The translations under genes and the position numbers were made by a program. From Stutzerimonas decontaminans (GTDB taxonomy: Bacteria > Pseudomonadota > Gammaproteobacteria > Pseudomonadales > Pseudomonadaceae), in assembly GCF_000661915.1 (NCBI RefSeq), contig NZ_CP007509.1, positions 4,167,501 through 4,231,500 on the forward strand: 64,000 bases of DNA. The letters are read 5' to 3'. Below the pieces are notes generated by a model that was not told where the DNA came from, ran no database searches, and saw nothing but the letters and a program-made list of their open reading frames with translations. This document shows, piece by piece, positions 7,205 through 16,700 of the stretch (positions are counted from its first letter, which is position 1; each line of letters opens with the position of its first letter).

Positions 7205-10200
7205 TTCGCTAATCTCCTCCCTTCAGAAATAGCCTTGCTTGTCTTGGCCGAATTATAAGACCCATCAAGATTTAATACAGCCTTGAACCGCCCCTTACTA
7301 TCGAAAACCTCAAGATGGTTTTTGTGCATACCGTCCAAATAAAACTTATCTCCCTTAGCAAGATAATCTCCAACAGGAGAGGTTACTTGGTAAACGCTTT
7401 GCCCTTGGAATATTTGCTTTGTTTTCTGGGACGACGGATGAACTTGCGAACCAAAACCTGGCTGCTTCAAAAACTTCCCCATATCAGCAACACTGCCAGC
7501 ATTCGGGGTGTATTTATCTTTTGCACCAACCGTTATCTCACTCTTGCCGGCTTTTCTTCCTACCGGTACCCCACCAGCTATGATGTCCACCAGCAGCGTA
7601 CCGCCGCCGATCAATAATTTATCCTTGATCTCCTGCTCGTATAGGTCCTTACGCTCGATAGTTTCGGCAATGTCTTTGCCAAATTCATACTGCATCTGCT
7701 CAACATACTGAGCAAGCCGCTGCCCAAGTTCGGTAGCTCCCAGCGCCTGCTCCGCCGCAAGCTGAATCACCGCTTTCGGCCCTTGCATCGCAGCAAGGCC
7801 CCAAGCTAAGGCTGTCCCAGCATCGGGATTATCTTCTAAGTAGCTATTAATGGCCGCGAGCCTACGTAGCACCCTCTGCGTCGGTATCAGCTTCTTTGAA
7901 TTACCTGCGTCAATCCATTCCCCCGATTCTTCATCAAGAAACTGAAGCGCAATGGTTAGACCCCCAGCCTTACTGATGTCCTCCAAGTCTTTTATATGTA
8001 CAAGCAGGTTCTTCTGAAAGCTCTCATCAGCTAGCAGCGCCTTCGCTTCTGATAGGCTTTTACCATTGAGCAGCATGGCCTCCAAGGCCGCTTCGGCGAT
8101 GTCCGCACCGCCCGTCTCCTTCGCACCAGCCGGCAGCTCTCGGCCAAGCGCTCTTTCCAAGCGGTTGAAGGTACCATTCAATCCGACACCGACTTCGCCC
8201 AGATTCGCCTTGGCCTTCTCGTCATATGTAGCAAGAGCGTTTGCCCACTGCTTGACCGTGGCCTCCGGGTTTTGCAACGCCTCCACCGACGTCTTACTCA
8301 CATACAGGTCAGTCCGCTCCTCCTCGTCCTTCGTGACCTCATACGCCTTACTGACATCACGATTCAGCCCAGCCGTAGAGTCCTTCCCAGACTCCGCATC
8401 GCTCCGGACGACAATCTCACCCGCCCCCACCGTCGCACGGACGATCTGCTCCCGCTCTTTATCATAGTCGTAGCCGTTGACACTCCAGCCGTTTACCCCC
8501 GCCTCCCCCTTGCCCTGCTGGCTTTGATCCTGCTGGCCGTTGCCGTAACTGCCGCCCGCATTGAGGTAGTAGCTGTGCTCCTTGTCCTCTCCCTGGATGT
8601 CGCGGAAGCCGAGGGTGTCGGTATCGAGCTTGAGGTTGCCGGTGTTCGAGGCGATCAGCGCGCCATCGATCTGGGTATGGCCTTCGGTGCGAAGATCGAG
8701 CCGGTCACGGGCGGTGATTGATGTCTGGTTACCCACCCAGTTTGTTTCGCCGTTGGTTTGCCCATAGCCAACCGAGCCGCTGACGCTGAAGCCATAACCC
8801 ACGGTGACCGTCGCACTGGCGTCGAACTCTTTGCCGCTCACCTTGCCCGTGTCGGGCACCGAGCTCACAGTCAGGTTGCGCCCCACGTCGCCGGTGACGT
8901 TTTCGCCTTCGATCTGAGCACCTGTTATCGCCGTATCGCGACCGCTCTTCATGTCGACGTTGCGCCCGGCGTACAGGTAGGCCTCCTGCTGTTGCCCACC
9001 TTCGCGATCAAGCTCACCGCGACCAATATTTACGCTCGCGTAGACGCCGATGCCGCTTTGACCGAAGGTCAGGCCCACTTCGCCGCCACCGCTGCGGCGC
9101 CGTTCTTCGGCGCTTTGCGCGTTTTCGGCGGCGGTGATCAGGAGGTCATTACCGGCATTGAGCTTAATGTCGCGCTCAGCCATCGCCTGGGTCCCGATAA
9201 GGCTCAGGTCGTTACGGGCATCCAGAACGATGTCTCGCCCTGCCTGCAGCTGGGTGCCGCTGGCTGTGCCTTGGCTGCCCTCTTGCGTGGCCGTGCCCTG
9301 GCTACCGCCGATGCCTACCTTGAAGCCGCCCGTGGTTCCGCCGACGAAGCCGCCTTTCGCCTGGGTCTGCTCATGCTCATAACGCTGCTCACCACGCGCG
9401 ACGTCGAGCACGATGTCTTGTGCACTGACTTTGATGTCACGACCCGACTGCAGTTGGCCACCTTTGACCACTACGCTGTTGCCAGCCGTCAGGGTGACGT
9501 CGTTACCAGCATCCAGGCTTGAGCCGCGGTTACCTGTACCGCTCTGAGTGACGGTCTGGCTATGGCTCGTGCTGCCAACATGGCCGTCAAACGTCGGCCC
9601 CGAGAGGAACTGGCTGACGCCACCAACCGCTTTCAGGACGCCTGATGCCTGGCTGACCGTATTGTCACCTTTGCCCGCGCCGTTGATGCCGTCGATCATG
9701 TTGCCGAAGTTATGGTTGACCGTCGTTGTGGTGCCGGTACGACTCTGGCTGGTTTCGCGCTCGTACACCGACTGCTCGCCTGCCGAGTCGATGAGGATGT
9801 TGCGGCCGGCCTGAACATTTAGGTCATAGCCAGCGGACATGTCGGAGCCCTGCTGAACAACGTCTCGCCCAGCCTTGACATCAAGGTTCAGCCCCGCGGT
9901 GATCTGGCTGGCTGCCGCGGTTTGCTGCGCGTTGAGTTGCTTGTCCTTGAGCGCCTCCTGCCCAATGAAGGTGCTATAGCCGTTGCGGTCGAAGTCCTGC
10001 TGCATGCCGAACGTCTTGGTGCTTTCCCAGGACGTGGTTTGCATGCGTTCTGTGCCAGCAACCACATTCACATCACGGCCGGCATCGAGCAGAACATTTC
10101 GACCAGCGCTTACGCCGCTTCCAACGATGTTGATGTCCCGCTCGGCTGCCAGGGTGGCGTCCCGATCGGCGATCACCTGGCTGCCTACGATGGTCGAGCT

Positions 10201-12684
10201 GATGGCTTCCCTGCCGGCCTTCTTTGCCGAGGCGAGGGTGATGTCGCCACCGAAACCAGGCGTACCGACGGCAAGGCCTGCGGCATCGGAGAACGACAAG
10301 CCCACCTTCTTCTTGTATTCCTCGCTCCGGCTGTAGGCCTCGTCATTCGCCGAGACGAGATTGATATCGCCCGTTTCGGTTACAAGTCCCGCGCGAAGCT
10401 CGACATCATTGCTTGCTATCGCTTCGCTGGCTCGCAACCGAATATCGTTACCCGCCGCGATCACCACGTCATTGCCGGCATCCAGCTCGCTGGCGACCTG
10501 AGTCGCGCTTGTCTTGAGCTGACTCTTGCCGCTCTTCGACATGCCAAGGAAACCGGACTTGGTCTTCTTGCTGTAGGAGCCATGCTCCTCAACCCCGGAC
10601 AGGATCGCCACATCGCCAGTAGCGCCGACCAGCAGATCGTTGCCAGCGCTGAGTTGACTGCCGATAACCGTGACATCACGGCCGCCATCGATGCTCAGAC
10701 CACCGCCTTCAGTCTTGCTGGTGTTGATTGTCAGGTCATTGCCGGCCTCGATCACCGAGGCGATGTTGGTGCTGTGATAGCTCTCCTGCTGCTTGCTGCT
10801 GCTACGCCCGAAGGAGCCTTTTTTCTTTTTAGAATAGAAGGAAGCACTTTCATCCTTGGCCGAGAGGATGTTTATGTCCTGCTCGGCATCCAGCGCGACG
10901 TTGTTGCCGGCCTTGACCTGGCTGGCCACCAGGGTCAGATCTTCGCCAGCGGCGATGGCGATGTCCCGTCCCGCCTGAACGACGGAGGACTGCTGGACGA
11001 TCTTGTCGGTGCTACGGGTGACTTTCTTGCTTCGCGAGTAGAAGTGATCCTCGTTGGCTGCCGAAGTCAGTAACACATCGCCACCGGCGTTCAAGGCAAG
11101 ATCACGACCGGCATCGATCTGGCTGGCGATCACCGCCAGATCACGCCCGGCGCTGATATCGATATCCCCGCCAGCGCTAACCTGGGCGCCTAGCTGGGTG
11201 ACTTTCTCGTTGAGGTAATGATTGCCGCGTGCCTGACTGACACGCTCTTCCACCGAGGTCAAAGTAACGTCGCGGGCCGCGTCGATCACCAGGTCGCCGC
11301 GGCTCTCCAGTACACCGCCACGGTCGGCTACATCACGTCCAGCGCTGATGCTTAGATCGTTCGCCGCCTCAATTCGTGCAGCGCTGTCGACGAAGTCACG
11401 GATGTTGTGTTGGCTGCCGAACCTAACGTCATGACGAGTGACGCTACGCTCATTGATGATGTCGCCTGTTAGGGCAACCGCCGATACATCGCGCCCAGCG
11501 ATGATGCCGCCTGCAGTGTTGCGGATGCTGTCGGTAGCTAGCAGTTGCAAGCGCTCGTTCGCCTGCATCAGGCCGCTGTTGGTGATGGCGCCGGCGGTGA
11601 TATCGAGGTTACGACTGGCACGTAGGGTGCCCTGATTGGTCAGGTCGCCGCCGGAGATAAGCGCGACGTCGCGGCCCTGGATCAGCGCGCCATTGGGTGC
11701 CAGACGGCCTTCGGCCTGAGCCAGGTAAAGCACCGGCACCAGGACCTTCTCGCCCAGCACTTCGTGCTCTTCCATCCAGACAATGTCGTGGGTCAGCGCG
11801 GCAACCTGTTCGGCAGTGAGCGTAACCCCCAAGGACAGCCCAAGGGCGTTCTTGCTGGCCAGGGCGTTGTCCATCAGGTAGCGGAACATCGCCTCGTCAC
11901 TAGTCAGCCCGGCCAGATAACGTTGGCCGGTGCGGGCAACGATGGCTTCGCGGATCAGGCGCTGCTCATAAAGACCGTCACCAAGGCGCTTCTGCGCGGC
12001 ATCGGTGTCGTAACCGAGGTTGCCAAGTAGGTAGTCCGAGCTCATGAACTGCTTGAGGTCCGTGAGCGCCGGGTTGGTTTCGATAAGGTATCTGTGGGCA
12101 GTGGCCGGCCGCGACGTCACTGGAAGCTCACCTGCCCGGGCGAGATGCTGTTCGCCCGTGGATGGAAGCACGGTGCCGAAGCCGCTGCCGCTCTGCCCAC
12201 TTTGGTCACTAAGGCGGAACAAGCCATTCTCACCTTGAGGCAAGTTGAAATCCGGCAAAGCGACTGGGTTGACAGCACGCTGCTGCAGCTCGGGTGGCAG
12301 CTGAGGATTGAGATGGATCGCCGTCGTGTTGACCCGCGAGATGGTGGCGGTTTCGCCCTGGCGGACCTGCCCGTCAACGTGGGCTATATTGCTCTTGACT
12401 ACCCCATTGGCCAGCGAGGATTTGGCGTCGATGGATACCTGCCCTCCAGCTTGTATCACCGCGTCCGCCGCTGATCCTGAGCTAATGCTGGTCTCTGTGG
12501 AGCTTACGACCCTATAGGTCGAGAAAATCGACGGTAGTGGGTAGTAGGTAGCAGCAGAATAGTATGGATTCAGCTTATTGGTCTTCTGGCGATTTCTATC
12601 TACAAGCTGGAAGTAGCTTCCTGAATCACCCATTAACTCATCGAAGTAGTTATACAGGGCGGTTGCAGGGGCTGAGTGCAACAC
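7201..12684 (-). CDS. cdiA: CdiA C-terminal half (DUF3739, FHA repeats, pretoxin and toxin), separated from its N-terminus by an IS30 element
   Basis: 1827 codons from a GTG that belongs to the IS30 end. It lacks a signal peptide and TPS domain, so it cannot be secreted as it stands. Order: a tyrosine-rich non-repeat region (1 to about 190) and DUF3739 (about 195–320, YLIETNPALTDLKQF then TGQRYLAG). Next come dozens of haemagglutinin-type beta-helix repeats with AGRD/AGND turns (about 330–1400) and a helical pretoxin region (about 1480–1690). A distinct A+T-rich C-terminal domain follows, holding LDGMHKNHLEVFD (Asp1784, His1787, Glu1792). That Asp–His–Glu cluster near a basic end recalls colicin E3-like 16S rRNA nucleases, a tentative reading. 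The IS30 excision model restores one frame with the N-terminal half. Confidence 0.85.
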   Translation of the reverse strand: MLHSAPATALYNYFDELMGDSGSYFQLVDRNRQKTNKLNPYYSAATYYPLPSIFSTYRVVSSTETSISSGSAADAVIQAGGQVSIDAKSSLANGVVKSNIAHVDGQVRQGETATISRVNTTAIHLNPQLPPELQQRAVNPVALPDFNLPQGENGLFRLSDQSGQSGSGFGTVLPSTGEQHLARAGELPVTSRPATAHRYLIETNPALTDLKQFMSSDYLLGNLGYDTDAAQKRLGDGLYEQRLIREAIVARTGQRYLAGLTSDEAMFRYLMDNALASKNALGLSLGVTLTAEQVAALTHDIVWMEEHEVLGEKVLVPVLYLAQAEGRLAPNGALIQGRDVALISGGDLTNQGTLRASRNLDITAGAITNSGLMQANERLQLLATDSIRNTAGGIIAGRDVSAVALTGDIINERSVTRHDVRFGSQHNIRDFVDSAARIEAANDLSISAGRDVADRGGVLESRGDLVIDAARDVTLTSVEERVSQARGNHYLNEKVTQLGAQVSAGGDIDISAGRDLAVIASQIDAGRDLALNAGGDVLLTSAANEDHFYSRSKKVTRSTDKIVQQSSVVQAGRDIAIAAGEDLTLVASQVKAGNNVALDAEQDINILSAKDESASFYSKKKKGSFGRSSSKQQESYHSTNIASVIEAGNDLTINTSKTEGGGLSIDGGRDVTVIGSQLSAGNDLLVGATGDVAILSGVEEHGSYSKKTKSGFLGMSKSGKSQLKTSATQVASELDAGNDVVIAAGNDIRLRASEAIASNDVELRAGLVTETGDINLVSANDEAYSRSEEYKKKVGLSFSDAAGLAVGTPGFGGDITLASAKKAGREAISSTIVGSQVIADRDATLAAERDINIVGSGVSAGRNVLLDAGRDVNVVAGTERMQTTSWESTKTFGMQQDFDRNGYSTFIGQEALKDKQLNAQQTAAASQITAGLNLDVKAGRDVVQQGSDMSAGYDLNVQAGRNILIDSAGEQSVYERETSQSRTGTTTTVNHNFGNMIDGINGAGKGDNTVSQASGVLKAVGGVSQFLSGPTFDGHVGSTSHSQTVTQSGTGNRGSSLDAGNDVTLTAGNSVVVKGGQLQSGRDIKVSAQDIVLDVARGEQRYEHEQTQAKGGFVGGTTGGFKVGIGGSQGTATQEGSQGTASGTQLQAGRDIVLDARNDLSLIGTQAMAERDIKLNAGNDLLITAAENAQSAEERRRSGGGEVGLTFGQSGIGVYASVNIGRGELDREGGQQQEAYLYAGRNVDMKSGRDTAITGAQIEGENVTGDVGRNLTVSSVPDTGKVSGKEFDASATVTVGYGFSVSGSVGYGQTNGETNWVGNQTSITARDRLDLRTEGHTQIDGALIASNTGNLKLDTDTLGFRDIQGEDKEHSYYLNAGGSYGNGQQDQSQQGKGEAGVNGWSVNGYDYDKEREQIVRATVGAGEIVVRSDAESGKDSTAGLNRDVSKAYEVTKDEEERTDLYVSKTSVEALQNPEATVKQWANALATYDEKAKANLGEVGVGLNGTFNRLERALGRELPAGAKETGGADIAEAALEAMLLNGKSLSEAKALLADESFQKNLLVHIKDLEDISKAGGLTIALQFLDEESGEWIDAGNSKKLIPTQRVLRRLAAINSYLEDNPDAGTALAWGLAAMQGPKAVIQLAAEQALGATELGQRLAQYVEQMQYEFGKDIAETIERKDLYEQEIKDKLLIGGGTLLVDIIAGGVPVGRKAGKSEITVGAKDKYTPNAGSVADMGKFLKQPGFGSQVHPSSQKTKQIFQGQSVYQVTSPVGDYLAKGDKFYLDGMHKNHLEVFDSKGRFKAVLNLDGSYNSAKTSKAISEGRRLAK

Positions 12685-13756
12685 GGTTATTGAATTGAAG
12701 CAGGCGCATCATGCCGCATAGCCATGGCTTCCTGCATCACTTTGCCCATAACTTCAATTGGGCATTTGAAGTCGAAGCGCTTACGTGGGCGCATGTTCAG
12801 TTGCAGTGCGATGGCATCCAGTTCTTCCTGGCTGTGTACCGACAGGTCTGTGCCTTTGGGCAGGTACTGGCGGATCAAGCCATTGATGTTTTCGTTGCTG
12901 CCGCGCTGCCAAGGGCTGTGCGGGTCGCAGAAGTAAATGGCCACCCCGGTCTGCTGAGTGATTTCAGCATGCCGCGCCATTTCTCGGCCCTGGTCGTAGG
13001 TCATGCTCTTGCGCATCGCCAGCGGCATGCCATTGAGCGCTGCACTGAAGCCTTCCATCGCCGAGGTCGCCGTCGCGTCGTTCATCTTCACCAGCATCAG
13101 GTAGCCACTGGTGCGCTCCACCAGCGTACCTACAGACGAGGCGTTGGCCTTGCCCTTGATCAGGTCGCCTTCCCAATGCCCTGGCATCAGCCGGTCTTCG
13201 ATCTCCGGCGGACGTACATGAATACTGACCATCTCAGGGATCTGACCGCGCCGATCCACACCGCCAGAGCGCGGCCTGCGCGTCGTCTTGCTTTGGCGCA
13301 GGCAGATGATCAGCTCCTTGCGCAGTTCACCGACCGGCAGGGCATAGATCGCGTTATAGATCGTCTCACGACAGACGTAGGCCTCTCTGAGGCTGGGAAT
13401 GTTCATGCTGCGCAGCTTGCCGGCAATCTGCTCGGGAGACAAACGCTCACGCAGCATATGAACCACCAGCTCAAAGCGCTCGCTACCCGGCAACAGCTTT
13501 CGCATCGGTCGACACACCTGGCGGCGGGCTTGCATCTGCTGTTGGGCTACACGGGCCGAGTAGCCACCACAGGCATCTCGATTGCGGCGCAGCTCCCGGC
13601 TGATGGTCGAAGGGGATCGGTTGATCAAGCAGGCAATCCCACGCAGGCTGAAACCTTGGGCATGACCGATTTGAATGGTGGCGCGCTCTTCAACGCTGAG
13701 TTCGGTATAAGACATGGGGGCAGCACCGTACCGGAAAGGTCAGGTGTTGCACTCAG
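12672..13756 (-). mobile_element. IS30-family insertion sequence interrupting cdiA
   Basis: About 1085 bp bounded by perfect 13-bp inverted repeats: CTGAGTGCAACAC at 12672–12684 and its complement at 13744–13756. One transposase gene fills the interior. Removing 12673–13755 joins the two cdiA parts in frame (AAA AAC | GCC CCT). No direct target duplication can be distinguished at the borders. Confidence 0.88.
12687..13715 (-). CDS. IS30-family transposase
   Basis: 342 residues. An N-terminal helix-turn-helix for end binding (LSVEERATIQIG, then GFSLRGIACLINRSPSTISRELRRN) is followed by a second DNA-binding region. The DDE integrase core is visible in PGHWEGDLIKG, SMTYDQGREMA and HSPWQRGSNENINGLIRQYLP. 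C-terminal LNMRPRKRFDFKCPIEVM is typical of the family. The gene is full length, transcribed in the same direction as cdiA, and ends two bases inside the IS terminal repeat, so it appears functional. Confidence 0.94.
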   Translation of the reverse strand: MSYTELSVEERATIQIGHAQGFSLRGIACLINRSPSTISRELRRNRDACGGYSARVAQQQMQARRQVCRPMRKLLPGSERFELVVHMLRERLSPEQIAGKLRSMNIPSLREAYVCRETIYNAIYALPVGELRKELIICLRQSKTTRRPRSGGVDRRGQIPEMVSIHVRPPEIEDRLMPGHWEGDLIKGKANASSVGTLVERTSGYLMLVKMNDATATSAMEGFSAALNGMPLAMRKSMTYDQGREMARHAEITQQTGVAIYFCDPHSPWQRGSNENINGLIRQYLPKGTDLSVHSQEELDAIALQLNMRPRKRFDFKCPIEVMGKVMQEAMAMRHDAPASIQ

Positions 13757-16700
13757 TTTTTGCCGCCGCCCACATAAATAGAATTATATTTTGCATACTG
13801 AAATGCGGCCCCTCCCTCTTCAAAAAGACTGAAAAACACACCACCGCGTTCAGAGTCGACTGGATTTCGAAGTTGAGTAGTTCGCTTTACCGTTGAAGTT
13901 GCAGCTCCTTGATTAACTAGTGAATCCACAGAAATGGACAAGTCCTCACCAGACGATATGACACTATAGTAATTTCCGAGCTCGCTCCCAATGAACTGCA
14001 AATTTCCACCCGCAGAGATCACCGACGCAGGAGAGTCGGAGACTACGTTTCGTTCCAGCACCTCCTCGACAAAATAATAAAAGTCGTAGTGCCGCCCCTT
14101 ACAATCTAAGCATTGATAATTGATATCTCCGGACACCAATCTTTCGGACAGATCGAAACGGTCTTTCTTGTTCTCCATCCGAGCCGCTAGTAATTGCATA
14201 TCGCCAACGCTTTCAATCGTCGAAGATATATTTTCCAGCACAGCCGCCCAAGCCCCCCTATCGTCCTTTGATACTTCCAGCGCGCCCAGGCTGTAAATAT
14301 CGGCGAACCGGTTTGTTAGCGCGTCAACGCGCAACGCCATATTTCCGCCACTGAAAATCAGCCCTTGCTCATTGATCAAGGTGCCCGCCTGGATGCGCAC
14401 CTCCTCAGCTCCACCAAGCGTCCCGTAGTTATTCAGCGTCGCGCTGCGCAGGGTGAAGTCGCCGGTAGATGTCACTCGGCCGCGGTTTACGGCAAGCCCT
14501 GCGATATCCATCGAGGTGATCGCGCCGCCAGCAATGCGGCCGCTTGTAGCGAGATCGAGGGAAGCGGCATTGAGCGTTAGGCCACCGAGGCTGGTGAGCT
14601 GGCCGCTGCCGCTGTAACCAGCGGTGAGGTTCAGGCTCAGATTGCCATCGCTGGCAATCAGGCCGTTGTTGATCCAGCGCCCGCCGGTTGCGACGAGGCT
14701 CTCGCCAGCCAACAACTGGCCGCTGGCTGTCTGGGTGAAGTTGCCGACATTCAGCTCCAGACGCTGGGCCTGGATAACGCCGCTGTGGGTCCAGTTGGCG
14801 GCATCGAGCTTTAGCGCGCCATTGGTGATCAGCGTGCCGCCAGCAGAAGTGGCCAGGCTGCTGGCGAGACCGAAGGTGCCGATGCCCACGTGGCGAACGG
14901 TGCCGCCGTCGTTCAGGAAGCTGCCAACGTTCAGATTCAGGTCACGGCTGGCTGATTCGATCAGGCCGCGGCGGTTGTCCAGCGCGCCACTGGTGGCGAT
15001 CACTGTGCTTTCCAGCTGGCCGAGCGCGCGTAGTGCGCCACTGTCGTTGGTCAGGCCGGCGCTGTGTACGGTTAGGCCGCTGGCGCTTTCGACAAGGCCT
15101 GCGGTGTTGTTCAGGATGCCGCGCAGACTGAAGTCAATGTACTGGGCGCCGACCTTGCCGGCGCTGTTGTCCAGTGCGTCCGCCTCGATCCGCACGGTGT
15201 CGCGGGCGTACAGACCACCGCCGACATTGAGCAGGTCGCCGGTGGTGATGCGTGTGTCGCCGCCGATGGCGGAAAGATGGCCATGGGAATTGTCCAGGCG
15301 ACCGGCCTGGACGCTGAGAGTTTGTGCCTGGGTGGTACCGCCAACGTTGCTGAACAGGCCGGACGTGGCCAGCTTCAGCTGGCCGACCAGGCTGTTGAGA
15401 ACGCCTCCATTACCGTTGTTCAGGCTCGCGGCTTCGACGTCGATATTGCCCTGCTGGCTGAGGATACTGCCGCCGCGGTTATCCACGGCACCGGCAGTTC
15501 TGACCAGTACGCTTGCTTGCCCCTGCAGCGCGCCTTGGCGGTTGTCGATGTCTTGGGCCGCTACCGTTACGGAGTCGGTCTGGCTGAAGACGAGACCGTC
15601 CGCACTGTTGTCCAGCGTGCCGGTCGCCTGGATGGTCAGGCCGACCTGCGCACCGACGGTGCCGCCCGCATTGGTGAGGCTCACGGCGAAAAGGTCGAGC
15701 AGCCCCTGGCTGGCAATCCGTCCGCTGCGGTTGTCGACGTCTCCGGCGCGCAGCAGCAGATCGCGGCCGCTGGCCAGACGCCCGCCGCTGTTGAGCAGAG
15801 CCGCACCGAGCAGCAAATCGAGGGTGCCGGTGGCGGTCAGCTGTCCACCGCTGTTGTCCAGTGATTCGGCGCGCACACGTACATCGGACGCACCGCCCAG
15901 CTGCCCGCCGACGTTGCGCACGGTGCCCGCCTGGAGGTCGAGCTCACCGATGGCGCTGATCAGGCCGCCGTTTCCATTGTCCAGGGCAGCGTCCAGTTCG
16001 GCGGCGATCGCACCTTCGCTGGAGATGAGGCCGTTGCCGCTGTTATCCAGGCTGGCCGCACGCAGCTGCTGGTCGCCCCGGCTGACCAGTGCGCCCTCAC
16101 CACTGTTGTTCAGATGCCCGCTGAGCTCCAGGTTCAACCCGCCATTACGGCTGGACAGGGTGCCGCCCTGGCTGTTGTCGAGGCTGCCGCCGCTGACTGT
16201 CACACCTTGCCAGCCGGAAACGAGCCCGCCCTGGTTGTTCAGCTGCCTGGCTTGGGCATCAAGTGTTTGCTCCGCGATCAGGCGGCCACCCTGGCTGTTG
16301 TCGAGCTGCTCGGCGTCGACCTTCAATGAAGACGAGGAAGATACTTCGCCGCCGCGATTATCCAGCGTGCTGGCACCGGCCAAGCTTACCGGCCCGTTAC
16401 CGTGGATCAGCCCGCCGCGGTTGTCCAACTCCCCATTGTTGAGCTGCAGAGAGACTGCCGCCTCACCGATCATGCGTCCGCCCGTCTGGGTCAGCGAGCC
16501 GAGATCGGCTGTCAGATCGCCACGGGCCGAGACCTCGCCGCCATTGCTGGAGTCCAGGCGGCTGGCGTTGAGGACGAGCGCGCCATCGCTGACAATCAGG
16601 CCACCGTCGCGGTTGTCGATCAGGTCTGCAGCACGAACCGAAACCTGCTCGCCACTGACCAGACCGCCGCGGTTGTTCAGCGCTTCGGCTTCAAGCCGCG

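Noticed and set aside
12660..12690. Target site duplication for the IS30 element
   Set aside because: The bases outside the perfect 13-bp ends (GGGG and TTTT, or CTG and CAG when trimmed) do not form a direct repeat, so none is claimed.
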